The position numbers and the translations under genes were made by a program. This document shows positions 35,009 through 45,657 of a stretch of 64,000 bases of DNA, one piece after another (position 1 is the first letter of the stretch; each line of letters starts with the position of its first letter). Origin of the DNA: Actinomycetes bacterium (GTDB taxonomy: Bacteria > Actinomycetota > Actinomycetes > Actinomycetales > Actinomycetaceae); assembly GCA_023387755.1 (NCBI GenBank), contig JAEWHO010000095.1:1-64000 (forward strand). Direction: 5' to 3'. Below the pieces are notes generated by a model that saw only the letters and a list, made by a program, of their open reading frames with translations, was not told the origin of the DNA and did not search any database.

Positions 35009-37054
35009 GTGAGCTCAAAGAACGCAAATCTCAGTGCCCAGCCCACCCCGGCCAGCTTTATTGGCCGGATTCCCGTGACGGAAGTATCCCCGGTGGTGGA
35101 GGGAGGTCTATGGCCCGCGAAGGCCACCGTCGGTGAGCCCTTCCCGATCCAGGCCACGGTGTTCCGTGAGGGTCACGATGCCTACGCGGCCGAGGCAGTG
35201 CTGTTACGTCCAGATGGCTCGGAGCACTGCCGCACCCGCATGGTCGAGATACTCCCCGGCCTTGACCGCTATGAGGCGTGGGTGTGCCCGGATGAGCCGG
35301 GCGATTGGTCTTTTCGCGTAGAAGGGTGGTCCGATCCGTACGCCACTTGGGCTCATGACGCGGGCATTAAAATCCCGGCCGATATTGACGCTGCCCTGAT
35401 GGTGACTGAAGGGGCGCTGCTATTTGAGCGCTGCGCTGAGGCCGCCCTGCCCGCGGATCGTGCCGCTGCCCAAGTGTTATCTGATATTGCCTCCCAGTTG
35501 GCGGCCGGTATGGAGCCGCATGCCGCCCTGGAGTTAGCAACTAGCGACCACGTGCGCGAGATCCTGGCCGCCTATCCGCTGCGTGAGTTCGCGTCCCCCT
35601 CCCCCGCCTATCCGCTGGTAGTCCACCGCGAGCGCGCCCTCGTCGGTTCCTGGTACGAGATCTTCCCGCGTTCTGAGGGCGCCTATTTTGATGAGAAACT
35701 CGGCCGTTGGGTTTCCGGAACGTTTGCGACCGCCAGCGAACGGCTGCCAGGCATTGCTCAGATGGGGTTCGACGTCGTCTACCTCACACCCATCCACCCG
35801 ATTGGCACTACCAACCGTAAGGGCCGCAATAACACCCTGACCGCTCTAGAAGGTGACCCGGGCTCGCCCTACGGGATTGGGGACTCCACCGGCGGCCACG
35901 ATGCGATCCACCCCGACCTCGGCGATTTCGATGAGTTCGATACCTTCGTGGCGCGGGCCCGTGAGCTGGGGATGGAAGTGGCCCTGGATTTGGCGCTGCA
36001 GTGCTCCCCCGATCATCCCTGGGTGCAGGATCATCCTGAATGGTTCACCGTACGCGCGGACGGGTCGATTGCCTACGCCGAGAATCCCCCCAAGAAGTAT
36101 CAGGACATTTACCCACTGAACTTTGACCGAGACCCGGAGGGTATCTACCAGGCGATTCACGCCGTCGTCGAACGGTGGATCGCTCACGGGGTGACGATCT
36201 TCCGGGTGGATAACCCGCACACGAAGCCGCTGAACTTCTGGCAGCGGCTGCTCGCCGAGGTGCACCGTGATCACCCGGAGGTGATCTTCCTAGCGGAGGC
36301 ATTCACGCGGCCGGCCATGATGCGCACGCTGGGTGCGATCGGCTTCCACCAGTCCTACACGTATTTCACCTGGCGCCACACCGCCAAGGAGTTGGGTGAG
36401 TATTTCACTGAGGTAGCTAAGGAAACTCCCCACCTTATGCGCCCGGCTTTCTGGCCGACGACGCACGATATTCTCACCCCCTATATGACGCACGGCGGGG
36501 CTCCGGCTTTCGCAATCCGCGCGGTTCTGGCGGCGATGGGCGCTCCCACCTGGGGGATTTATAGCGGCTACGAGTTCATTGAATCGACGCCGCGGCCCGG
36601 GTTTGAGGAGCATATCGACAACGAGAAATACGAGTTCAAACCGCGCCCGTGGGGATCCCCAGAGGCGAGCGGTATGCAGACCCTGCTGACGATGCTCAAC
36701 CGGATTCGCCGGGATCATCCGGCTCTACAGCAGCTCCACGATATTACCGTCCACCCGACCACCAACGATAACCTGCTGTGTTTCTCCAAGCGGATCCGCG
36801 GGGAGTTCACGACCTCCGGGCAGGACGATACCGTGATTGTGGTGGTGAACGTAGATCCGCACCATGTTCATGAGGGGCTTATTCACCTGGATATGGCGGC
36901 GCTCGGCTGTGACCCGGAGACGTCGCCGCTTTTGGCGGCCTATGACGAGATGTCCGGGCAGGAATTCGTGTGGGGGCCGGTGCCGTATGTACGGCTCGAC
37001 CCGAATACCCAGTGCGCCCATATCCTGGCCGTCACCCCCAAGGAGACGCAATGA
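35009..37054 (+). CDS. glgE: Alpha-1,4-glucan:maltose-1-phosphate maltosyltransferase
   Basis: A 681-residue GH13_3 enzyme. An N-terminal beta domain (about 30-130) and an insertion precede the barrel. The nucleophile is Asp401 in [13 protein letters not shown] and the acid/base Glu430 in FLAEAFTRP, shifted by seven from my memory of Streptomyces GlgE numbering. It extends alpha-glucan with maltose from maltose-1-phosphate. The start is GTG without an obvious ribosome site. It overlaps treS by four bases (ATGA). First gene of the operon. Confidence 0.95.
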   Translation: MSSKNANLSAQPTPASFIGRIPVTEVSPVVEGGLWPAKATVGEPFPIQATVFREGHDAYAAEAVLLRPDGSEHCRTRMVEILPGLDRYEAWVCPDEPGDWSFRVEGWSDPYATWAHDAGIKIPADIDAALMVTEGALLFERCAEAALPADRAAAQVLSDIASQLAAGMEPHAALELATSDHVREILAAYPLREFASPSPAYPLVVHRERALVGSWYEIFPRSEGAYFDEKLGRWVSGTFATASERLPGIAQMGFDVVYLTPIHPIGTTNRKGRNNTLTALEGDPGSPYGIGDSTGGHDAIHPDLGDFDEFDTFVARARELGMEVALDLALQCSPDHPWVQDHPEWFTVRADGSIAYAENPPKKYQDIYPLNFDRDPEGIYQAIHAVVERWIAHGVTIFRVDNPHTKPLNFWQRLLAEVHRDHPEVIFLAEAFTRPAMMRTLGAIGFHQSYTYFTWRHTAKELGEYFTEVAKETPHLMRPAFWPTTHDILTPYMTHGGAPAFAIRAVLAAMGAPTWGIYSGYEFIESTPRPGFEEHIDNEKYEFKPRPWGSPEASGMQTLLTMLNRIRRDHPALQQLHDITVHPTTNDNLLCFSKRIRGEFTTSGQDDTVIVVVNVDPHHVHEGLIHLDMAALGCDPETSPLLAAYDEMSGQEFVWGPVPYVRLDPNTQCAHILAVTPKETQ

Positions 37055-38736
37055 ATTCGCTCTTCGCCGACGCCCCCCGCCCCGGCCTAAGTTCCGATCC
37101 GGAGTGGTTCCGCACCGCCGTCTTTTACGAGGTTTTACTGCGCGGCTTCACCGATACTGACGCCGACGGCGTAGGCGATCTACGTGGTCTGATATCGCGG
37201 CTGGACTACCTGCAATGGCTGGGCGTTGACTGCCTATGGATCCCACCGTTCTATCCCTCCCCGCTGGCGGACGGCGGCTACGACATTTCCGACTACACCA
37301 ATATCGACCCGATGTACGGGACGATGGAGGATTTCCAGGAGCTGATGGAGCAGGCGCATGCGCGCGGCCTGCGAGTGATTATTGACCTGGTAATGAACCA
37401 CACCTCGGACCAGCATCCGTGGTTCCAGGCTTCCCGTTCCAACCCTGACGGCCCCTACGGGGATTTCTATGTGTGGCGTGATGATGACCGTGACTATCAG
37501 GACGCGCGGATCATCTTTGTTGATACGGAAACGTCGAACTGGACGTTCGATCCGGTGCGCAAACAGTATTTCTGGCACCGGTTCTTCTCCCACCAACCGG
37601 ATCTCAACTATGACAATCCCCAGGTGCATGAGGCGATAAAAGATGTGGTCCGTTTCTGGGCGCGAACCGGGGTAGACGGTTTCCGCCTCGACGCCGTCCC
37701 CTACCTGTACGAACGCGAAGGGACTAACTGCGAGAATCTGAGGGAAACCCACGAATTTTTGGCCGATGTGCGAGCCATGCTCGATGAGGAGTTCCCCGGG
37801 CGGATCCTGTTAGCTGAGGCGAACCAGTGGCCTGAGGACGTTATCGAATACTACGGCAGCGAGGATCGCCCCGAATGCCACATGTGCTTCCACTTCCCGG
37901 TGATGCCGCGTATCTTCTATGCCTTGCGTGAGCAGCGTTCCACTGCGATCCGGCAGATCCTGGCCGATACCCCCCAGGTACCGGCGGGCGGGCAATGGGG
38001 GACGTTCCTGCGCAACCATGACGAACTCACCTTGGAGATGGTCACCACCGAGGAACGCGCCGCCATGTACGGCTGGTATGCCGAGGACCCGCGCATGCGC
38101 GCCAATGTGGGCATCCGCCGCCGCTTGGCACCGCTACTGCGTAACTCACGGGCGGAGATTGAACTGGCCCATGCCCTGCTGCTATCCCTACCGGGTTCCC
38201 CCTGCCTGTATTACGGCGATGAGATCGGGATGGGTGACAATATTTGGCTGCCGGACCGCGACTCCGTCCGCACGCCGATGCAGTGGACACCGGACCGTAA
38301 CGCCGGGTTTTCCACCGCCGATCCAGGCAAACTCTATCTGCCGGTGATCCAGTCCCTGGTCCACCACTACGCCGGGGTTAATGTGGAGGCGCAACTGGCC
38401 ACCCCCACCTCCCTGCTGCACTGGGTGCGCGGTATGCTCGATATCCGCCGTGCCCACCCGGTGTTCGGCCGCGGTGATTTTGAACTGCTGGAATGCAACC
38501 ACCGCAGTGTGCTGACCTTCCTGCGCCGCGACGAATCCGAGACGATCCTGTGTATCGCCAACCTGGCCAGCACCTCCCGGGCGGCGCGTGTACAGATGCC
38601 CGGTTACGCCGGCGCGAGCGTCACGGACGTTTTCGGTGGGGCCACCTTCCCCACGGTCGACGACGACGCCTGCCTGACGGTCACTTTGGCGGCGCGTGAC
38701 TTCTTCTGGCTGATTGTCAAGGAGCCCACTGAATGA
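37051..38736 (+). CDS. treS: Trehalose synthase
   Basis: 561 residues from the ATG at 37051, preceded by AAGGAGA. GH13_16 motifs are [20 protein letters not shown] (nucleophile Asp), [12 protein letters not shown] (acid/base Glu) and [10 protein letters not shown]. It interconverts trehalose and maltose. It overlaps glgE by four bases and the fusion gene by four, so the three proteins are made from one transcript. Unlike many relatives, no maltokinase domain is attached to TreS here; that domain is fused to the next protein. Confidence 0.95.
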   Translation: MNSLFADAPRPGLSSDPEWFRTAVFYEVLLRGFTDTDADGVGDLRGLISRLDYLQWLGVDCLWIPPFYPSPLADGGYDISDYTNIDPMYGTMEDFQELMEQAHARGLRVIIDLVMNHTSDQHPWFQASRSNPDGPYGDFYVWRDDDRDYQDARIIFVDTETSNWTFDPVRKQYFWHRFFSHQPDLNYDNPQVHEAIKDVVRFWARTGVDGFRLDAVPYLYEREGTNCENLRETHEFLADVRAMLDEEFPGRILLAEANQWPEDVIEYYGSEDRPECHMCFHFPVMPRIFYALREQRSTAIRQILADTPQVPAGGQWGTFLRNHDELTLEMVTTEERAAMYGWYAEDPRMRANVGIRRRLAPLLRNSRAEIELAHALLLSLPGSPCLYYGDEIGMGDNIWLPDRDSVRTPMQWTPDRNAGFSTADPGKLYLPVIQSLVHHYAGVNVEAQLATPTSLLHWVRGMLDIRRAHPVFGRGDFELLECNHRSVLTFLRRDESETILCIANLASTSRAARVQMPGYAGASVTDVFGGATFPTVDDDACLTVTLAARDFFWLIVKEPTE

Positions 38737-41700
38737 CGTCCCCCGATGTATATTCCGCCTCTGCCCTACCGCCGCAGTTCATGCCGGCGCTGGAAGACTA
38801 CCTAGCTCAGCGGCGCTGGTACACCGGCAAGGGGCATCACCCTCGCCTAGCCGATACTCACTCCACTACGGCCCTGCCGTTAGCCGCTACCCCGCCGGGT
38901 AGCGACACCGTGGCTATCCGGCATCTCGTCGTCGTCGATACGGCGGCCGCGCCGCCGGTAACCTACCAGATTCCGGTAACAATCCGCGCTGAGGAGGCCC
39001 CGGAACTGGCGGGAGCGCTGATTGCGCGTACCGATACCGGAATCTACTACGACGCCGTCTACGATCCGGTCTTTGCCCCGGCTGTGCTGGCCGCCATGGG
39101 CAGTGGTGAGCAGGTCGTGAGCAGTACCGTCTTGACTGCAGAACAATCCAATACCTCCCTGCGGGTGCGCTGCGAATCCGGCCGCGAGGTGATGATAAAA
39201 CTCTTCCGAGTGCTGAACGTGGGAGAGAATCCCGACGTCGTCATCCAGGCTGCGCTGCACCAGGCTGGGCCTGAGGCGTGCGCTAGTATCCCCCAGCCGG
39301 AGGGCTTCCTGGCGGGCCGATGGTCGACCGGGCAGGGGCATCTGGCGGTCGCCCAACAGTTCCTGGCCGATGCCAGCGAAGGTTGGGAACTGGCCTTAGC
39401 CGCCGGGCAGGCGGGCGAGGATTTCTCGGCGTCTGCCTACGCTCTGGGGGAGGCGACGGCCCGCGTGCACCTGGCCCTCGCACAGGCTTTGCCCACCGCT
39501 GACCCGACGCCGGAGCAGCGCCACCAGCTATTGGAGGTGTGGCAGCGGCGGCTGGATGAAGCTGTGGCGGCGGTACCCGAACTTTGCGATATTGCGCCGC
39601 GCGTCCATGCACTTTTTGACCGCGCCATGCACGCTTCCTGGCCACAGCTACAACGGATCCACGGGGACTACCACCTGGGCCAGGTGATGTACGCACCAGA
39701 ACGCGGCTGGGTGCTTCTCGACTTTGAGGGGGAACCGCTGCGCCCGTTAGCTGAACGCCACCAGCCGGACCTGGCCGAGCGGGATATCGCCGGCATGGTG
39801 CGTTCCTTCGATTACGCCGCCCATACGGCAGGGGCCAGCCCGCAGTGGCGGCAGGCGTGTGAAGAGCAGTTCTTGGCCGGTTATACGGCGGCTGGGGGGC
39901 AACTCCCCGATCCCGATCTCCTGGCCGCTCTGATCGCTGATAAGGCGCTGTACGAAGTGGTGTATGAAGCCCACAACCGCCCTGATTGGGTGTCTATCCC
40001 GCTGACGGGTATTGCCCGCTTATGGGAAGCTGAGACTATGGAACCCTGCCACGTCGATCACGATATTTTGGCCGCCATTGCGCGCGGTTTACACCATAAC
40101 CCCCATTCGGTTCTCGGAGCACACGAATCGGAAGGCGCCATCACAATCCGCACGCTGCGGCATCTTGCTGACGCCGTCGCCATCGTTACCACCGAGGGCA
40201 CCTACCCGGCCCACCACGAATGTGACGGGATTTGGGTGGCGGGGCTGCCCGGTGAGAAGGTGCCCGATTACCGCGTCCGCGTCACCTATGGCGAGGAAAC
40301 CTCTACGGTCGATGATCCCTACCGATTCTGGCCCACCTTTGGTGATCTAGACGGGCACCTGCTGGCCGCCGGTCGGCATGAGGACCTGTGGCGGGTGTTG
40401 GGCGCGCATGTACGCACTTTCCCCTCGGAGTTGGGGGACGTCACTGGCGTCAGCTTCTCCGTGTGGGCTCCAAATGCGCGCGCGGTGCGGATTAAGGGCG
40501 ACTTCAACAACTGGGACAGCACCGCCCATGCGATGCGTTCTCTGGGTTCGAGCGGGGTGTGGGAGCTATTCGTTCCCGAAGCCCAGGCCGGCCAGTGCTA
40601 TAAGTTCGAAATTTGGGGTGCCGACGGCGCATGGTTCGATAAGGCGGACCCGATGGCACGCGGCACTCAGGTTCCACCCGATACTGCCTCGGTGATCGTC
40701 GATTCGAACTACACCTGGAATGACGACGACTGGATGACCCAGCGCGCCCAGGTGGATCCGCATTCTGGCCCGATGTCCATCTACGAGGTGCATCTTGGCT
40801 CTTGGCGGCAAGGACTGCACTACCGTGCTTTGGCCCATGAGCTGACCGAATACGTCGTCTCCCTGGGCTTTACGCATGTGGAGTTCATGCCGGTGGCTGA
40901 GCATCCGTTTGGGGGCTCGTGGGGCTACCAGGTCACCAGCTACTACGCGCCCACCTCACGCTTGGGGTCGCCCGATGATTTCAAGTATCTGGTCGATTGT
41001 CTGCACCAGGCGGGGATCGGCGTCATTATGGACTGGGTGCCGGCCCACTTCCCCAAGGATGACTGGGCACTGGCCCGTTTTGACGGCACACCCCTATACG
41101 AGGATCCGGACCCGCTACGCGGCGAACACCCCGACTGGGGCACGCTGGTATTCAACTTTGGCCGCAATGAGGTGCGGAACTTCCTCGTTGCTAACGCTCT
41201 GTACTGGCTGGAGGAGTTCCATATTGACGGGCTGCGCGTGGATGCCGTCGCCTCCATGCTCTACCTGGATTACTCCCGCCCCGACGGCCAGTGGCGGCCC
41301 AACCAGTACGGGGGCCGGGAAAACCTGGAGGCTATCCAGTTCCTGCAAGAAGCCAATGCCACTGCCTACCGGCGCTGCCCCGGCATTGTGATGATCGCGG
41401 AGGAATCCACGGCCTGGCCAGGGGTTACCACGCCCACTGACGGTGGCGGCCTCGGCTTCGGTTTGAAGTGGAATATGGGCTGGATGAACGACACCTTGCG
41501 CTATATGGGTGAGGAACCGATCAACCGCCGCTACCACCACGGCATGCTCACCTTCTCCTTGGTCTATGCCTTCTCAGAGCAGTTCATTTTGCCCTTCTCC
41601 CATGATGAGGTCGTCCACGGGAAAGGTTCACTGAAACGCAAAATGCCAGGCGACTGGTGGCAGCAGCTCGCCGGGGTGCGGGCGCTCTTGGCCTACCAGT

Positions 41701-42212
41701 GGGCCCACCCGGGCAAGCAGTTGCTGTTCATGGGCCAGGAGTTCGCGCAGGATTCGGAGTGGTCCGAGACCAACTCGTTGGACTGGTGGCTGCTCGATAA
41801 TGCCACCCATGCGGGCGTGGCCGAGCTCGTGCGCACGATGAACGATATTTACCGCGAAAATCCGGCGTTGTGGAGTGAGGATTTTTCACATCGCGGTTTC
41901 GAGTGGATTCAAGCTGATGACGCCGATAATAACGTTCTCACCTTCCTGCGCCGCAGCCATGACGGCACCAACCAGGTGGTGTGTGTGGTGAACTTTGCGG
42001 GCGTGCCCCACGAGGGCTACCGTATCGGCCTGCCGCGCGGTGGCCGCTGGAAGGAAATCCTCAATACTGACGCCGATATTTACGGCGGCTCGGGGGTGGG
42101 CAATCTGGGCGAGGTCCAGGCTGAGGACCTCCCCTGGGACGGGCGGGAATACTCCGTCCGCCTGCGCGTGCCACCCCTCGGCGCGCTATGGCTCACCCCG
42201 GCCGAAGATTAG
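38733..42212 (+). CDS. glgB: Maltokinase::glycogen branching enzyme fusion
   Basis: A single 1,159-residue frame. Residues 1-435 are a maltokinase (Mak/Pep2): N-terminal cap, Lys156 in VMIKLFR, catalytic loop HGDYHLGQ (310-317) and metal site DFEGEP (330-335). Residues 440-1,159 are a complete GlgB: N1 domain, CBM48 (about 560-660), and the GH13_9 barrel with nucleophile Asp837 in GLRVDAVAS, acid/base Glu890 in MIAEESTAW and Asp958 in [12 protein letters not shown]. The join at about 436-445 has no linker repeat. It would phosphorylate maltose from TreS to feed GlgE, and branch the GlgE product. A frame error is unlikely because both domains are intact in one frame. Confidence 0.93.
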   Translation: MTSPDVYSASALPPQFMPALEDYLAQRRWYTGKGHHPRLADTHSTTALPLAATPPGSDTVAIRHLVVVDTAAAPPVTYQIPVTIRAEEAPELAGALIARTDTGIYYDAVYDPVFAPAVLAAMGSGEQVVSSTVLTAEQSNTSLRVRCESGREVMIKLFRVLNVGENPDVVIQAALHQAGPEACASIPQPEGFLAGRWSTGQGHLAVAQQFLADASEGWELALAAGQAGEDFSASAYALGEATARVHLALAQALPTADPTPEQRHQLLEVWQRRLDEAVAAVPELCDIAPRVHALFDRAMHASWPQLQRIHGDYHLGQVMYAPERGWVLLDFEGEPLRPLAERHQPDLAERDIAGMVRSFDYAAHTAGASPQWRQACEEQFLAGYTAAGGQLPDPDLLAALIADKALYEVVYEAHNRPDWVSIPLTGIARLWEAETMEPCHVDHDILAAIARGLHHNPHSVLGAHESEGAITIRTLRHLADAVAIVTTEGTYPAHHECDGIWVAGLPGEKVPDYRVRVTYGEETSTVDDPYRFWPTFGDLDGHLLAAGRHEDLWRVLGAHVRTFPSELGDVTGVSFSVWAPNARAVRIKGDFNNWDSTAHAMRSLGSSGVWELFVPEAQAGQCYKFEIWGADGAWFDKADPMARGTQVPPDTASVIVDSNYTWNDDDWMTQRAQVDPHSGPMSIYEVHLGSWRQGLHYRALAHELTEYVVSLGFTHVEFMPVAEHPFGGSWGYQVTSYYAPTSRLGSPDDFKYLVDCLHQAGIGVIMDWVPAHFPKDDWALARFDGTPLYEDPDPLRGEHPDWGTLVFNFGRNEVRNFLVANALYWLEEFHIDGLRVDAVASMLYLDYSRPDGQWRPNQYGGRENLEAIQFLQEANATAYRRCPGIVMIAEESTAWPGVTTPTDGGGLGFGLKWNMGWMNDTLRYMGEEPINRRYHHGMLTFSLVYAFSEQFILPFSHDEVVHGKGSLKRKMPGDWWQQLAGVRALLAYQWAHPGKQLLFMGQEFAQDSEWSETNSLDWWLLDNATHAGVAELVRTMNDIYRENPALWSEDFSHRGFEWIQADDADNNVLTFLRRSHDGTNQVVCVVNFAGVPHEGYRIGLPRGGRWKEILNTDADIYGGSGVGNLGEVQAEDLPWDGREYSVRLRVPPLGALWLTPAED

Positions 42213-42226
42213 GCCCGACGACGACG

Positions 42227-42264
42227 CCCGGCCGGCGCGGACTATCCGCGCCGGCCGGGTTTTT
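42227..42264 (+). terminator. Rho-independent terminator of the glgE operon
   Basis: A perfect 15-bp stem (42227-42241 with 42245-42259), three-base loop CTA, then TTTTT. It starts 14 bases after the stop of the fusion gene. Confidence 0.95.
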
Positions 42265-42283
42265 GCCTAGTCTGACGGCTGAA

Positions 42284-43294
42284 CTAGAACAGCGCTGCTG
42301 CCAACTGTTGCCGCGCCTGCGCGACGCGCGGGTCGCTACCAGCCAGGTTGAAGTACTCCACCAAGCGGGTGCGTGCTTTCTCGCGTTCGTCACCTCGGGT
42401 GGCCCGAACAATATCGAGCAGACGGGTGAAAGCGGCGTCAAGATTACCGCTCGAAAACTCTACATCGGCCGCAGTGAGCTGAGATTCGACGTCCGCGCCA
42501 GCATCAGCTAAAGCCGCACTGGGATCGCTGATCGTAGCGGTGCGCTGCATCAGTTCTACCTGCGCCAGGGCCAGTTTGGCTTCCTGATCTGCCGGCGCTT
42601 CAGCGAGCTGCTTGGTGAAGGCGGCGTGGGCGGCATCGAGATCACCGCGCTCAATCGCAGCGATCCCTTCTTGATGCAGCGGCGGTAGTTCCGGTTCCGG
42701 CGCCGGGGCCGCCGGCTCTGCGCTTACGGTGCCGGTAACGCCCTGCTGGGCCGCAATCTGGAGCATCTCGTCAAAGAGCGGCCGGAGCTGGGATTCGGGG
42801 TGAGCCCCCTGGAAGAGCTGGAAAGGCTGGCCGTTAATGAGTACGAATACGGTCGGGATCGACTGTACTTGGAAGGCCTGCGCCGTCTGCGGATTTGCAT
42901 CAATATCGATCTTTGCCAGCTGGAAACGCCCGGCATAATCGTGGGCGAGTTTTTCCAAAATCGGGCCGAGCTGTTTACACGGCTGGCACCAGGTGGCCCA
43001 CAGGTCGAGCATGACCGGGACGGTGCGGGAGCGTTCCAGGAGGGTAGGGAGATCCGCGTCGGTAGCGTCAATAACGACGCCGCCGTCTGCCCCCTGGCCC
43101 GGCCCCCCTTGCCCCGGCACCCCTTGCCCCGGCCCCGCTTGGCCTGGGGCTTGCTCGACTGCCGCAGCTCCACCGGCAAGCGGGCTACCTGCAGCTGGTT
43201 GGCCGGCCCCTGCAGGTTGGCCCTGGGCCTGCGCCTGCGCAGCCTGCGCCAGCGAACCTAAATCGACCGCACCTCGCGCATTGACCTCACTCAA
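42284..43294 (-). CDS. Thioredoxin-domain protein with TPR tail (CnoX/YbbN-like)
   Basis: About 336 residues from a TTG at 43292-43294, favoured because AAAGGA lies eight bases upstream and the family-like start SEVNARGAVDLGSL follows; ATGs at 43315 and 43336 have no such site. A Gln/Ala/Gly/Pro-rich linker leads to a thioredoxin fold with WCQPCK and the cis-proline QSIPTVF. The C-terminal half is helical TPR (about 200-336). Relatives are chaperone-like redox proteins (CnoX/YbbN). It lies 66 bases after the putative lipoprotein gene in the same direction. Confidence 0.88.
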   Translation of the reverse strand: MSEVNARGAVDLGSLAQAAQAQAQGQPAGAGQPAAGSPLAGGAAAVEQAPGQAGPGQGVPGQGGPGQGADGGVVIDATDADLPTLLERSRTVPVMLDLWATWCQPCKQLGPILEKLAHDYAGRFQLAKIDIDANPQTAQAFQVQSIPTVFVLINGQPFQLFQGAHPESQLRPLFDEMLQIAAQQGVTGTVSAEPAAPAPEPELPPLHQEGIAAIERGDLDAAHAAFTKQLAEAPADQEAKLALAQVELMQRTATISDPSAALADAGADVESQLTAADVEFSSGNLDAAFTRLLDIVRATRGDEREKARTRLVEYFNLAGSDPRVAQARQQLAAALF

Positions 43295-43360
43295 CTGTTT
43301 TGTCCTTTCCTTCATATGGCTAATGTGCTGCCGCATGCCCGGTAGGGCCGGCTGCGTGGA

Positions 43361-44341
43361 TCATTCGGTACGGGCCACTGACATGAGCGTCTGTTCGCCG
43401 CCCAGCGGGGTGATCGTTGCTTCACCACCGGCAGCGGGGATATGGAGAGCAACCATGAGTTGATAGGTGGCCACGGCTTTCTTCTCGATCGGCTCTTCCC
43501 CACCCAAAGCAGCCAGATCGTCGGAGAGTTTGAGCTTCGCTCCGGACTCCGTCTTATCGAGGGTAAGAGCCGCCGAGATAGTCCCGACGACGATGCCGCT
43601 GCCATCCGCGGCGGTGTAGGTCACCGGCGGTGTTTCGCTGACGGCAGCACTCCACGTGGCCGTTCCCACCCCCTCCAATGCTTGGGTTAGCGCATCGGAC
43701 GTTGCCTTGAGCCCCTGCCGGAGCGGATCGTCGCCTACGTTTGCGGCGTCGTCGGGGGTGGCGATCGCAGTGGCGTAGGCTGCCAATGCGTCGCTGGGGG
43801 TGACGGCGAAAGTATCCGCATCTGGGGCTGCTATGGCGGTGCCCTGGGTGGCGGGTGGCATGGCCGGCACACTCACCCCCGGGAACAGACGCACCCAGTG
43901 GTCCACTTGATAGACGCTGCGCGCATCAGCTTGCACGAGCGAGAGCAACATCGGGCTGGTTTGTCCTTCAGCTGCGTGGCTGACAACGAGTGCCTGACGC
44001 GGGAAGTTCGGGGTGGCCGCTGGCGTGATGATCTGGGGCGTGAAGCCAAGGACGGGGGCGCCGTGGGCGCCGTCGGTCTTCACACTCAGTGCGTACCCGG
44101 CAGTGCGGGCCGCGAGCGCGTCTGCGGTCATCCGGTCTTTCAGCTGTTCCGCATCTTTGGCGGCGTCTGCCGTGGCGATCTCTTCTTCCATCGTCTTCAT
44201 AATCGCGGCTAAGCGATCATCGCTGACGACGGCACCGGTCGGGGTCGGCCCCGCTGTCGGCTGCGGCAGCGGTTCTTTAGAGCAGGCGACCGGCGCGCAG
44301 GCGAGGGCGGCAACCAGGAATGTAACGGTTAGACGTTTCAC
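43361..44341 (-). CDS. Exported lipoprotein-like protein of unknown function
   Basis: A 326-residue protein with a signal peptide ending near Cys20 (CAPVACSKEP). The lipobox is atypical because position -3 is Pro, but a lone Cys followed by a Pro/Thr-rich linker is what lipoproteins show. The rest is a globular, strand-rich domain (about 55-320) without a motif I recognise. It overlaps the upstream membrane protein gene by four bases, so the two probably act together in the envelope. Confidence 0.82.
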   Translation of the reverse strand: MKRLTVTFLVAALACAPVACSKEPLPQPTAGPTPTGAVVSDDRLAAIMKTMEEEIATADAAKDAEQLKDRMTADALAARTAGYALSVKTDGAHGAPVLGFTPQIITPAATPNFPRQALVVSHAAEGQTSPMLLSLVQADARSVYQVDHWVRLFPGVSVPAMPPATQGTAIAAPDADTFAVTPSDALAAYATAIATPDDAANVGDDPLRQGLKATSDALTQALEGVGTATWSAAVSETPPVTYTAADGSGIVVGTISAALTLDKTESGAKLKLSDDLAALGGEEPIEKKAVATYQLMVALHIPAAGGEATITPLGGEQTLMSVARTE

Positions 44342-45513
44342 TTATCTTCCTCCTTCTGCCCGCCAACGGGGAAGGCCCAGTGACTGAGCCAGGTTTCTGC
44401 TTCGGTTGAGGGATCGTTGTGCCCCTGATCGGCACCATCGCCTACCGTGTCGCCATCCGTAGGCAGATCGCCTTCACTATCCACATCATCTAACTGGACT
44501 GCCTGAGCCTCCGGAGCGAAGCGAGAGTCGTCCTGACCAGCAGCATCTGCGCCCTCGCCTGCGGCGGCGCCGTATTCCCCGGCGTCCACCTGCGTATCGG
44601 CGTCGTCATCAAACTCCCCAGCCCGCCACTGCTCGGCGCGCGGCGCAGCCGGGATCACCATCGCTCCCCCGGCCATACCGGTCTCCACTAGACGCTCCGG
44701 ATTCTGTTCCAGGATCGGTTCGGTGATCACCGGGATCGTCGCACTCGTCATAACGGTGAAGTCGCGTTTACCCTCCGCGCGGGCCTGCTCGGCGGCTTCC
44801 CGCTCCCGTTCGCGTTCACGTTCGCGGATCTCTCGGCGGGTGAGCCCTTCAGCTTCTTCCGGGGTGAGCGCGGGCACGTAGATAACTTCGGTTTCGGCGT
44901 TAGGCCCTGCCTTGCGTGGCCGCTTGGTGGCGAAGATGAAGTACAGTAGCGCACCGAGCAAGAAGGTGAATGCGCCCACTGAGACGAGTGGCCACATGAG
45001 GGATTGCTGCGGCTCCCTATGCCAGGACAGCGAGACGTTCGGGGCTGGCTTGGTCCCGTCGGTTGCCAGCAAGAGCGCATAGCTATGGTCCTTATCGTTG
45101 ACAGACCACTGCAGGTTCCCCTCGCCCGTGCGCACGTCCTTGAATAGTTCCGCCGTCGTCGGATTTGCGGCCTGCCCATCCCCGGTGACCTCACTGATCG
45201 CCAATGTGGACCAGTCCTTCAGCCCGGTAATATGCTGCACTGCGCCACCTTGCACCCAGGCTTCGATATCGGCCGGGCTCGCGAGCGCCGCGAAGATTGG
45301 CTCGCCGTCGCCCGCGGTGACGGAGATATCGGCGGCATCGTCAACGAGTGGCACCACCCCGGGGTCGATGACGACGACGGGCGCATGCGGCGCCGCGGGC
45401 AGCGTGGCAGTTACCCGATCAGAAGCCTTGAAAACTGTGCCCAACACAATCCCGGCCACAATCGCAATAAGCCCTAATCCGGCCAGGACATAGGGAAGGT
45501 AACGTCGAATCAC
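44338..45513 (-). CDS. Two-helix membrane protein with extracellular domain
   Basis: About 391 residues from the GTG at 45511-45513 (GTG, then IRRYLPYVLAGLG); the frame is open to 45564. One membrane helix lies at about 7-27 and another at about 178-200, enclosing an extracytoplasmic domain of about 150 residues. The cytoplasmic C-terminus has a charged coiled coil (RREIRERERERERE) and a long acidic Ala/Asp/Gln tail. I do not recognise a family. It is coupled to the lipoprotein-like gene by an ATGA overlap. Confidence 0.85.
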   Translation of the reverse strand: MIRRYLPYVLAGLGLIAIVAGIVLGTVFKASDRVTATLPAAPHAPVVVIDPGVVPLVDDAADISVTAGDGEPIFAALASPADIEAWVQGGAVQHITGLKDWSTLAISEVTGDGQAANPTTAELFKDVRTGEGNLQWSVNDKDHSYALLLATDGTKPAPNVSLSWHREPQQSLMWPLVSVGAFTFLLGALLYFIFATKRPRKAGPNAETEVIYVPALTPEEAEGLTRREIREREREREREAAEQARAEGKRDFTVMTSATIPVITEPILEQNPERLVETGMAGGAMVIPAAPRAEQWRAGEFDDDADTQVDAGEYGAAAGEGADAAGQDDSRFAPEAQAVQLDDVDSEGDLPTDGDTVGDGADQGHNDPSTEAETWLSHWAFPVGGQKEEDK

Positions 45514-45657
45514 GTGGGAGCCTACCTCTACTTGGTTACAGTGCTGCCCCCCATTGTTGCGCAATTGGGCCTTTAATGCCCACTAAGGGCGCTAGACGTT
45601 AGCGATCCCTCATATGCCACACTGGTGTTGGTACCAAATTATGGAAAGGTTAATCCC

